NCBI GenBank assembly: GCA_036275915.1
Contig: DASUCV010000022.1
Coordinates: 372,001 to 436,000 of the forward strand
DNA from: Candidatus Polarisedimenticolaceae bacterium
Lineage (GTDB): Bacteria > Acidobacteriota > Polarisedimenticolia > Polarisedimenticolales > DASRJG01
Length of the DNA: 64,000 nt
Direction: 5' to 3'
In this document: positions 57,760-64,000 of the stretch, one piece after another
Numbering within the stretch: the first letter of the stretch is position 1
Layout of the letters: each line of letters starts with the position of its first letter
The notes under the pieces: model-generated
Database searches by the model: none
Seen by the model: only the letters and a program-made list of their open reading frames with translations
Told to the model about the DNA's origin: nothing
Made by a program: the position numbers and the translations under genes

Positions 57760-58422
57760 ATCGCGAACCCATCGTCACCGGAGCCACTGAGGCTCCTCGT
57801 ATTCGCAGCAGCCCTCCGCGACGAATCGCTGAACCGGAAAATGGCCGGGCTGGCCTCGCGCATGGCGCGTGAGTTCGGTGCGAGCGTCGACTTTGCATCG
57901 ATGCGCGACTTCGACGTGCCCCTCTACGACGGCGACATCGACACGGCGCACGGGATCCCCGCGGGGGCGAAGGCGCTCCGTGACCGACTTGTCGCGAGCG
58001 ATGCCTTCATCATCTCGTCCCCCGAGTACAACGCCTCCATGCCCGGCACGATCAAGAACTTGATCGATTGGACTTCGCGCTTTCGGCCGCAGCCGTTCGA
58101 CGGCAAGCACGGACTCCTGATGTCCGCCTCGCCATCTCTCGCCGGAGGCAATCGCGGCCTGTGGGCGCTGCGGATGCCGCTCGAGCATCTGGGTGCGCGC
58201 ATCTTCCCGGACATGTTCTCGCTCGCGATGGCACACAAGGCGTTCGTGGGTGACGACATCGCCGACGAGGCATTGCGCGTGCGCTTCGGGAAGAATCTCC
58301 ACGCATTCCTCTCGCTCGCCGAGGCCGCCAAGAACTACCCGTGCATCAAGAGAGCATGGGTCGAGTTCCTCGGTGAGCCTCCGGGCGCCGGCGCCGATCG
58401 CGTGGATCCGGTGCAGAGCTGA
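57760..58422 (+). CDS. NADPH-dependent FMN reductase family protein
   Basis: A flavodoxin-fold oxidoreductase of up to 220 residues. The family's FMN-phosphate loop is encoded as LRLLVFAAALRDESLNRKMA at about 57790-57850, and the second flavin segment is SSPEYNASMPGTIKNLIDW; later SASPSLAGGNRGLWALRMPL. The first standard start is ATG at 57841, which would remove the FMN loop. No in-frame ATG, GTG or TTG lies between that ATG and the stop at 57709. GGAGGG at 57747-57752 is ideally spaced for ATC at 57760, so I place the start there tentatively. It is co-translated with the MBL gene by a 1-nt overlap (TGATG). It reduces quinones or flavins with NADPH. Confidence 0.82.
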   Translation: MANPSSPEPLRLLVFAAALRDESLNRKMAGLASRMAREFGASVDFASMRDFDVPLYDGDIDTAHGIPAGAKALRDRLVASDAFIISSPEYNASMPGTIKNLIDWTSRFRPQPFDGKHGLLMSASPSLAGGNRGLWALRMPLEHLGARIFPDMFSLAMAHKAFVGDDIADEALRVRFGKNLHAFLSLAEAAKNYPCIKRAWVEFLGEPPGAGADRVDPVQS

Positions 58423-59453
58423 TGCTCCCGGTCGACTCGGCGCTCGATGCGCTGGACTTGCTCGTCGTCGTGGACAACGAGAGCGACACGCTCTCCAGCG
58501 TGGATCAGGGCGTTCCGCAATCCCCCGAGCTCAGACAGCTGATCGCGCGTCTACCTCATCGCGCGCCCATCGACGGCCACGATTGCGTCGAGCCATGGGA
58601 TCACGTGTGCCTCGCCTGCCACGGCTTCTCGGCGCTGGTCACGGGGCGGCGCGGCTCCGAAGAGCGCTCGGTCCTCTTCGACGTCGGACCCTCCGCCGAT
58701 GTCTGGCTGGAGAACGCGCGTCGACTGGACGTCCGGCTCGCGTCCATCGAAGCCGTGTGCCTCTCGCACTGGCACGCGGATCACAGCGGCGGATTTCCGG
58801 ACGTGGTGGCGGCCATCGCCCGGTCGCGCCGCGAAGAAGGGCTCCCGCCGCCGATGATCGATCTTCACAGAGACCGGCCCGAGCAGCGCGGCTTCATGAC
58901 CCCGAACGGGACGCTCGTGTTGCTCAACCCGGAGCCGACGTTCGAGGCGCTCGAGCGTGCCGGTGGGCGCATCGCGAAACACGCGGAGGCGCACGCGCTT
59001 GCCGAGTTTTTCTTCGTCAGCGGCGAGATCATGCGCGTGACGCCGTACGAGGCGGGATTCGTCGGACACCACACGATACGCGACGGACACGCCGTGCCGG
59101 ATCCCCTGATCCTCGACGAGCGCTTCCTCGCGGCGCGCGTGCGCGGTCGCGGCGTCAGCGTGCTCTCGTCGTGCTCGCACGCCGGCGTCGTCAACGCAGC
59201 GCTCGGAGCGCAGAGCGCGTTTCCGGGCGAGCCGATCGACGTCATCCTCGGCGGCTATCACCTGGCGGGCCCCGGCATGGAGCCGCGGATCGAGGCGACC
59301 GTCCACGATCTCGCCCATCGGATCAAGCCGCGGGTCGTCGCGCCGGGGCACTGCACCGGGTGGCGTGCGAAGGCGGCACTCGCAAGGGCATTCGCGCCAG
59401 GACACTACGGGCCCAGCGTCGTCGGATCGCTCTACGCTCTGCGCGCGACGTGA
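58422..59453 (+). CDS. MBL-fold metallohydrolase (COG1237 family)
   Basis: A 343-residue metallo-beta-lactamase-fold protein with motif HxHxDH in LSHWHADHSGG (about 111-119), His in SSCSHAGVVN (about 252), His in GGYHLAGPG (about 286) and PGHCTGW (about 311). The arrangement, including HGFSALV near 65, fits the COG1237 dihydropterin-phosphate synthase-like branch of metal-dependent hydrolases. In that branch a CxxCH-like stretch (CLACH) is part of the fold and not a heme site. Substrate unknown. It is paired with the FMN reductase by a 1-nt overlap. Confidence 0.88.
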   Translation: MLPVDSALDALDLLVVVDNESDTLSSVDQGVPQSPELRQLIARLPHRAPIDGHDCVEPWDHVCLACHGFSALVTGRRGSEERSVLFDVGPSADVWLENARRLDVRLASIEAVCLSHWHADHSGGFPDVVAAIARSRREEGLPPPMIDLHRDRPEQRGFMTPNGTLVLLNPEPTFEALERAGGRIAKHAEAHALAEFFFVSGEIMRVTPYEAGFVGHHTIRDGHAVPDPLILDERFLAARVRGRGVSVLSSCSHAGVVNAALGAQSAFPGEPIDVILGGYHLAGPGMEPRIEATVHDLAHRIKPRVVAPGHCTGWRAKAALARAFAPGHYGPSVVGSLYALRAT

Positions 59454-59467
59454 GGTGTGGACTGGCG

Positions 59468-60484
59468 TCAGGGGCGCGGCTTCGAAGGCAGCGCCACCGC
59501 CGCCTTGTACGCATCGCTGTACAAGCGGAACGCCTGCTTGAAGTGGCCTAGCTTGACCTGGTCGTCGCCCGCCGCGAGCTTCTCGGTCGCCTGATTCGCC
59601 GACTCGCCTGACCGGACGACGTTTCCGATCGTCTCGTCCACGATGGCCCGCACGGTCTCGAGCCGGCCGCCGTTCGCCGCGGGAAGATAGAGCGAACCGT
59701 ACGGCGTCCCCTGCTGCAAGGCCTTTTCGATCTCGAGGCGGACGGTGAGATCTCCGAGCTGCTTCGTCTGCAGCGACGACACGTCGATCATCTGGCCCGC
59801 AACCACGGTCATGGCCTGGGTCATCTCGCTCTTCACCGATTTCACGCTGGCCTGGACGCCGGCTTGCACCCCGGCCAGCTCGACGCTCAGCTTCTCGAAG
59901 CGAGCGGCATCGGCGCTCGCGTGCGTCAGCGACGGATCGCAGGCGACGATCAGGTCTTGCATCGATCGTGCGGCGAGGAGGCCGAGGCTCGTCGCGACGC
60001 ACGCCTCCGAGAGGCTTCCTTCCGTTCCCTGCTCGGACGAGAGCTTCTCGCAGATCTTCGCCTGGACCTGTCCCTGGCCGTCGACGTCGAGCACGTCGAG
60101 GAACAGCAGGAACAGATCCCTCTTGCGTGACGGATCGCAGATGTCGACGGGTGTCTGGAGCGTGCTGACGCGACTTTCCATCCTCGCCAGCGTCTCGGTG
60201 AGGTTGGAGACGTACGGGTCGAACTCGGCCAAGGGCGCGAGATCGCTCTCCTTCGCCGCAGCCAAGCGGTCCTGGACCCGGTCGAGCACGGTGAGGAAGG
60301 ACGATTCGTTCGGCATCCATCGCGCGAGCGCTCTCGTGTGGTCGACGAGAGCGAGGAGCTGGGTCTTCTGCTTGTCCTTCGGGGTCGTTCCCGACGACGG
60401 CTTGACCGGCTCGGCCTGAGCACGAACGGCTGGGGCCGAAAGCACCGCGGTCAGCGCGAGGATCGAAGCGAACGTTCGACGCAT
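59468..60484 (-). CDS. Secreted helical protein of unknown function
   Basis: A 338-residue exported protein: signal peptide ending VRAQAEP (start at 60484 after GGAG). The mature part is almost entirely helical with heptad-like runs (NLTETLARMESRVSTLQ, FEKLSVELAGVQAGVQASVK, MTQAMTVVAGQMIDVSS) and four cysteines (DICDPSR, AKICEKL, EACVATS, VACDPS) that could form two disulfides. The C-terminal 60 residues (EKLAAGDDQVKLGHFKQAFR, LYSDAYKAAV) resemble a TPR-like pair. No enzymatic motif is visible. It converges on the MBL gene with a 14-bp gap. Confidence 0.65.
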   Translation of the reverse strand: MRRTFASILALTAVLSAPAVRAQAEPVKPSSGTTPKDKQKTQLLALVDHTRALARWMPNESSFLTVLDRVQDRLAAAKESDLAPLAEFDPYVSNLTETLARMESRVSTLQTPVDICDPSRKRDLFLLFLDVLDVDGQGQVQAKICEKLSSEQGTEGSLSEACVATSLGLLAARSMQDLIVACDPSLTHASADAARFEKLSVELAGVQAGVQASVKSVKSEMTQAMTVVAGQMIDVSSLQTKQLGDLTVRLEIEKALQQGTPYGSLYLPAANGGRLETVRAIVDETIGNVVRSGESANQATEKLAAGDDQVKLGHFKQAFRLYSDAYKAAVALPSKPRP

Positions 60485-60520
60485 GAGAGCTCCACGGAAT
60501 CCCCGGAAGCGGAGCCAATG

Positions 60521-60526
60521 AGTATA
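60521..60526 (-). promoter_or_regulatory. Candidate -10 element (TATACT)
   Basis: On the minus strand TATACT (5 of 6 to consensus) lies 36 nt before the ATG at 60484, leaving a leader with GGAG. No matching -35 is evident. Confidence 0.4.
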
Positions 60527-60665
60527 CGACCGACGCCGTAACGATTTCGAAACCGAGCGAGCCAAGATCGTGCTTGGCCTGCTCGATGAGCGAGCTCCTT
60601 CGAGTCGCAGAACGGTTTCCGCCCGGGCACGTGGCTTGCTGCGAGGCGTCTTGAAAAGAGGGCGT

Positions 60666-61709
60666 ATGGGAAGCGAGGGCATCACTTCGCCATCGCGGCG
60701 TGACGGCGTGACGCCGCTCGGCGACCAGCTTCGAGCCGAGCGGGAGCGCCGCGGTCAGGTGCTCCGGCAGGTGGCCGACGCCACCAAGATCCGAACGACC
60801 TATCTGGAAGCCATCGAGGCCCACGACTGGAAGGCCCTCCCCGCCGACGTGTTCACGCGCGGCTACGTTCGCAGCTACGCCGAGTACCTCGGGCTGGATC
60901 ACGAGCATCTGCTCAAGGCGTACGCGAGGGAACGACGGATCGCCGGCGCGGGCGATGTTCTCGACGACGACGCCAAGGCCATCCTCAAGAGGCTCGCCCG
61001 GACTCATGGAGTCAAGACGGGCGGGATCGGAACGAGGACCAAGTGGATCGTGCTGGGCCTGAGCGGAGCCGGCCTCGCAGCGGTCGCGGTCTGGGCGTTC
61101 CTCTTTCCTGGGGCCACTGTCCAAGCTCGGAATGCGCCGGCCACCGTCGGCGCGCCGAAGCACGCAGAGCGAATTGCAGTGGCCGCCCCGGCCGCCCCGC
61201 CCCCGCCGAAGGATGTCTCCGATGTCGCCACCATGGCGAAGCCCTTGCCGGCGTCTCCAGCCGAGCCGATCGCCGTCGAAGCACCGAAGCACGCGGAGCG
61301 GAATGCGCGGGTCTCCGATGTCGCCAGCGCCGCGAAGCGCTTGCCCGCGCCTCCGGTCGAGGCGGAGTCATCGAGCTCGGGCCCGATGAAGGTCGAGGAC
61401 TCCGGCGTGGGAACGGACGTCGTCGCCCATCACCTCGTGGGTCGCGCGGACCGGTTTCGCGAAGGGACGGTCGTATCGTTCTGGACGAGCGTGACCGGCG
61501 GCCGACCTGGGGACAAGATTCGACATGTGTGGTTGCACGGCGGCCGGTCGGTCGCCGTCACGGAGCTCAACGTCAACGGCGCGCACTGGCGCACGCAGAG
61601 CCGCCGGCCGCTTCCGGAAGGATCGACCGGCGATTGGACCGTGGAAGCGCGCGATCCAGAAGGACACGTGATCGCGAGTGCCGCTTTCACCTGCGTGGCA
61701 GCCGACTGA
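60666..61709 (+). CDS. RodZ-like HTH membrane protein with DUF2914 domain
   Basis: A 347-residue bitopic protein. A cytoplasmic HTH_25 domain as in RodZ (about 17-85; GDQLRAERERRGQVLRQVAD, YLEAIEAHDWKALPADVFTR, YVRSYAEYLGLD) is followed by a basic stretch, one transmembrane helix (about 125-145; WIVLGLSGAGLAAVAVWAFL), an Ala/Pro linker with repeated APKHAERx units (about 155-240), and a periplasmic DUF2914 domain (about 260-345; FREGTVVSFWTSVTGGRPGD, GDWTVEARDPEGHVI). RodZ links cytoskeleton to envelope; DUF2914 is a beta domain of unknown role. AGAGGG before 60666 sets the start. No MreB gene is nearby. Confidence 0.85.
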   Translation: MGSEGITSPSRRDGVTPLGDQLRAERERRGQVLRQVADATKIRTTYLEAIEAHDWKALPADVFTRGYVRSYAEYLGLDHEHLLKAYARERRIAGAGDVLDDDAKAILKRLARTHGVKTGGIGTRTKWIVLGLSGAGLAAVAVWAFLFPGATVQARNAPATVGAPKHAERIAVAAPAAPPPPKDVSDVATMAKPLPASPAEPIAVEAPKHAERNARVSDVASAAKRLPAPPVEAESSSSGPMKVEDSGVGTDVVAHHLVGRADRFREGTVVSFWTSVTGGRPGDKIRHVWLHGGRSVAVTELNVNGAHWRTQSRRPLPEGSTGDWTVEARDPEGHVIASAAFTCVAAD

Positions 61710-61834
61710 AGGCTCCTGATCCTGAAAGCGCCGCGTAGCGGCAACAATCCTGCGGGTTCAGGCGCGCGACTTTCTCGCGAAGGGTCTGAGGGGGGTCCGT
61801 AGTAGGATCCCGCTCAATCCCTGAGGAGAAAGCG

Positions 61835-63958
61835 ATGATCCGTATGATCTCCCTGCCGCTGGCGGCGACCCTCCTGCTCGCCGCCGCTCCCGCCGACGTC
61901 GAGCTGAAGCCGCCGGTTGCCGCCCAGAAGCCCCACGACGTCGTGTCGCCGAACGGGACGCGCAACGATCCTTATTACTGGCTGCGCGACGATACGCGCT
62001 CGAAGCCGGACGTCCTGAAGTACCTCAGGGACGAGAACGCCTATTACGCCGCCGAGAGCGCCCCGTACAAGGACCTCACCGAGAAGCTGTCGAAGGAGTT
62101 CATCGGCCGGCTGAAGCAGGACGACAGCAGCGTCCCGTCGAAGTGGAAGGACTACATTTATTACTCGCGCTTCGAGCCGGGCAAGGAGTACCCGATCCAG
62201 GCGCGGCACGCGGTCGGCTCGGACAAGGAGCAGATCCTCGTCGACGGCAACAAGCAGGCGGAGGGGAAGCCGTTCTACGCGCTCGGCGGCCGCGCGATCA
62301 GCATGAACCAGGCGCTCGTCGCCTACCTCGAGGACACCGCCGGCCGGCGCCAGTACACGCTCAAGGTCCGCGATATCGCCACCGGCAAGGATCGCCCCGA
62401 GGCGATCAAGGGGCTGAGCCCGGCCGCCGTCTGGGCCAACGACGACAAGACGATCTTCTATGTCGAGAACGATCCGACGACGCTCTTGTCGACGCGCGTC
62501 AAGCGGCACGTGCTGGGGACCGACCCGAAGACCGACCCGCTGGTGTACGAGGAGAAGGACCACGCCTACTACCTCGGGATCGACAAGTCGGGGGACGACA
62601 AGTTCGTCTTGATCCGGCTGGGAAGCACGGTCGCGGATGAGCTTCTGTTCATCGACGCCGCCGCGCCGGCGGCGGCGCCCAAGCTCCTCGCGAAGCGGAC
62701 GAAGGATCATCTCTACGGCGCGGATCACATCGCCGGCCGCTGGATCATCCGCACCAACCTGAACGCCCAGAACTACAAGCTGATGGCGGTCGCCGACAAG
62801 GACGTGACCGGCGGGGTGGAGAAGTGGAGCGACGTCCTGCCGTACGACAAGGACGTCTTCATCGAGGACTTCGCGCTCTTCCGTGACTACCTGGTCGTCA
62901 ACGAGCGCAGCGAGGGGCTGCTGCGCATTCGCGTGAGGCCGTGGTCCGATCTCGCCTCATCGACGGTCATCCGCTCCGACGAGCCGGCCTACGCCGAGGA
63001 GCTCGGCGTCAACCTCGAGCAGGACACCGATCTCCTGCGCTACACGCACGACTCGCTGGTCACACCGACGCGCACCTTCGAGACCAACATGAAGACGGGC
63101 GAGCGCAAGCTCCTCAAGGAGCAGCCGGTCCTCGGGGGGTTCGACGCGTCGAACTACGTGACCGAGCGCGTGTGGGCGACGGCGCGCGACGGCACGAAGG
63201 TGCCGGTGTCGCTCGCCTACCGCAAGGGATTCAAGAAGGACGGCACCGCGCCGATGTACCAGACCGCCTACGGATCGTACGGGGCGTCGTCGGATCCGGC
63301 GCTGCGCATCTCGTCCATCTCGCTCATGGACCGCGGCTTCGTCTACGCGCTCGCGCACATCCGCGGCGGGCAGGAGATGGGCCGGCAGTGGTACGACGAC
63401 GGACACCTGCTCCACAAGAAGAACACCTTCACCGACTTCATCGACGTGACCGACTACCTCGTGAAGGAGAAGTACGCCGCCCCCGACAAGGTGTTCGCCA
63501 TGGGCGGCAGCGCCGGCGGCCTGCTGATGGGCGCGGTCGCCAACATGGCCGGCGAGAAGTACCGCGCCATCGTCGCGCACGTGCCGTTCGTCGATGCAGT
63601 GACGACCATGCTCGACGACTCGATCCCGCTCACGTCGAACGAGTTCGACGAATGGGGCAACCCGGCGCAGAAGCCGTACTACGACTACATGCTCTCGTAT
63701 TCGCCCTACGACAACGTGCAGGCGAAGGCGTACCCGGCTCTCTACGTCACCACCGGCCTCAACGACTCGCAGGTCCAGTACTACGAGCCGGCGAAGTGGG
63801 TCGCGAAGCTGCGCGCCATGAAGACAGACGCCAACCCGCTCCTCTTCAAGATCAACATGGAGGCGGGGCACGGCGGCAAGTCGGGCCGCTTCGCACGCCT
63901 GCAGGAGACGGCGGAGGAGTACGCGTTCCTGCTGAACCTCATCGGCCGCCGCAGCTAG
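61835..63958 (+). CDS. ptrB: Exported S9A oligopeptidase B-like serine peptidase
   Basis: A 707-residue peptidase: signal peptide (MIRMISLPLAATLLLAAAPA), propeller domain (about 40-430; NDPYYWLRDDTR is the usual opening) and hydrolase domain with nucleophile in GGSAGGLLMG (about 556), NEFDEWGNP, acid in TTGLNDSQV (about 641) and His in MEAGHGGKSGRF (about 676). These are oligopeptidase B features, an enzyme cleaving after Arg/Lys in short peptides. Typical oligopeptidase B is cytoplasmic; this one appears periplasmic. GAGGAGAAA precedes the ATG. Forty-two bases remain after the stop with no recognisable gene. Confidence 0.92.
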   Translation: MIRMISLPLAATLLLAAAPADVELKPPVAAQKPHDVVSPNGTRNDPYYWLRDDTRSKPDVLKYLRDENAYYAAESAPYKDLTEKLSKEFIGRLKQDDSSVPSKWKDYIYYSRFEPGKEYPIQARHAVGSDKEQILVDGNKQAEGKPFYALGGRAISMNQALVAYLEDTAGRRQYTLKVRDIATGKDRPEAIKGLSPAAVWANDDKTIFYVENDPTTLLSTRVKRHVLGTDPKTDPLVYEEKDHAYYLGIDKSGDDKFVLIRLGSTVADELLFIDAAAPAAAPKLLAKRTKDHLYGADHIAGRWIIRTNLNAQNYKLMAVADKDVTGGVEKWSDVLPYDKDVFIEDFALFRDYLVVNERSEGLLRIRVRPWSDLASSTVIRSDEPAYAEELGVNLEQDTDLLRYTHDSLVTPTRTFETNMKTGERKLLKEQPVLGGFDASNYVTERVWATARDGTKVPVSLAYRKGFKKDGTAPMYQTAYGSYGASSDPALRISSISLMDRGFVYALAHIRGGQEMGRQWYDDGHLLHKKNTFTDFIDVTDYLVKEKYAAPDKVFAMGGSAGGLLMGAVANMAGEKYRAIVAHVPFVDAVTTMLDDSIPLTSNEFDEWGNPAQKPYYDYMLSYSPYDNVQAKAYPALYVTTGLNDSQVQYYEPAKWVAKLRAMKTDANPLLFKINMEAGHGGKSGRFARLQETAEEYAFLLNLIGRRS

Positions 63959-64000
63959 AGGCGAGGCCACGGACGATCGTCTCCTGATGGATCCTACCGG

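Noticed and set aside
58608-58622. CLACH motif in the MBL-fold protein as a possible heme c site
   Set aside because: The protein has no signal peptide, and this segment corresponds to the HGxS region conserved in the metallohydrolase family, so the CxxCH is coincidental.
63959-64000. Possible start of another gene at the right edge (an ATG near 63987)
   Set aside because: Too few codons remain, and no ribosome-binding site or conserved sequence is visible.

Overview
This 64-kb window is GC-rich chromosomal DNA from a Gram-negative bacterium. It encodes several outer-membrane beta-barrels, an Omp85-type barrel, lipoproteins and Tat signals, and it is crowded with exported peptidases. Large secreted Asp-box and cysteine-repeat proteins, S9/M13/M28 peptidases, LytTR signalling and a b6f-like Rieske/cytochrome b complex together suggest Acidobacteriota (perhaps Thermoanaerobaculia) or a similar soil/sediment phylum. 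That placement is an inference from gene content only. No rRNA, tRNA, CRISPR array, insertion sequence or prophage was seen; the region reads as stable core/accessory chromosome.

Layout. 1-14.2 kb holds secreted proteins and peptidases: a ten-Asp-box protein, a 17-unit cysteine-repeat protein, an S9D-like peptidase bracketed by a broken and an intact rlpA, a YcaQ-like DNA glycosylase, a jelly-roll protein and an M13 metallopeptidase. 14.3-23.2 kb holds a PAS-LuxR regulator followed by a tightly packed eight-gene respiratory operon: single-heme porin, amicyanin-like cupredoxin, GltD-like FAD/Fe-S oxidoreductase, Rieske protein, split cytochrome b, octaheme cytochrome c and a cytochrome c lipoprotein. 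This is the most interesting part of the window, because it could connect the outer membrane to NAD(P)H in one transcription unit. 23.3-37.8 kb holds a methyltransferase, a beta-barrel, a huge subtilase-like protein, an M28 peptidase, an MFS exporter, a PhyH dioxygenase, a PhoD phosphatase and an Omp85-like barrel. 37.9-42 kb holds a LytTR/LytS two-component pair and a ClC channel divergent from a MarR regulator, with a palindromic operator lying on the ClC start codon. 42-55.5 kb holds a parvulin, an amidohydrolase, two serine beta-lactamase-fold hydrolases, PBP4, a small cytochrome c, two DJ-1-fold genes, an AraC regulator, an alpha/beta hydrolase and a DEAD-box helicase. 55.8-57.7 kb looks like an envelope-stress cluster (GlsB/YeaQ, BON, Ala-rich and secreted proteins). 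57.7-64 kb holds an FMN reductase/MBL pair, a coiled-coil secreted protein, a RodZ-like HTH-DUF2914 protein and an exported oligopeptidase B.

Across the window many genes lack a Shine-Dalgarno sequence and instead carry a TANNNT hexamer 6-11 nt before the ATG, suggesting leaderless transcription. Starts were chosen from ribosome-binding sites, signal peptides and family length; several differ from the longest open frame.
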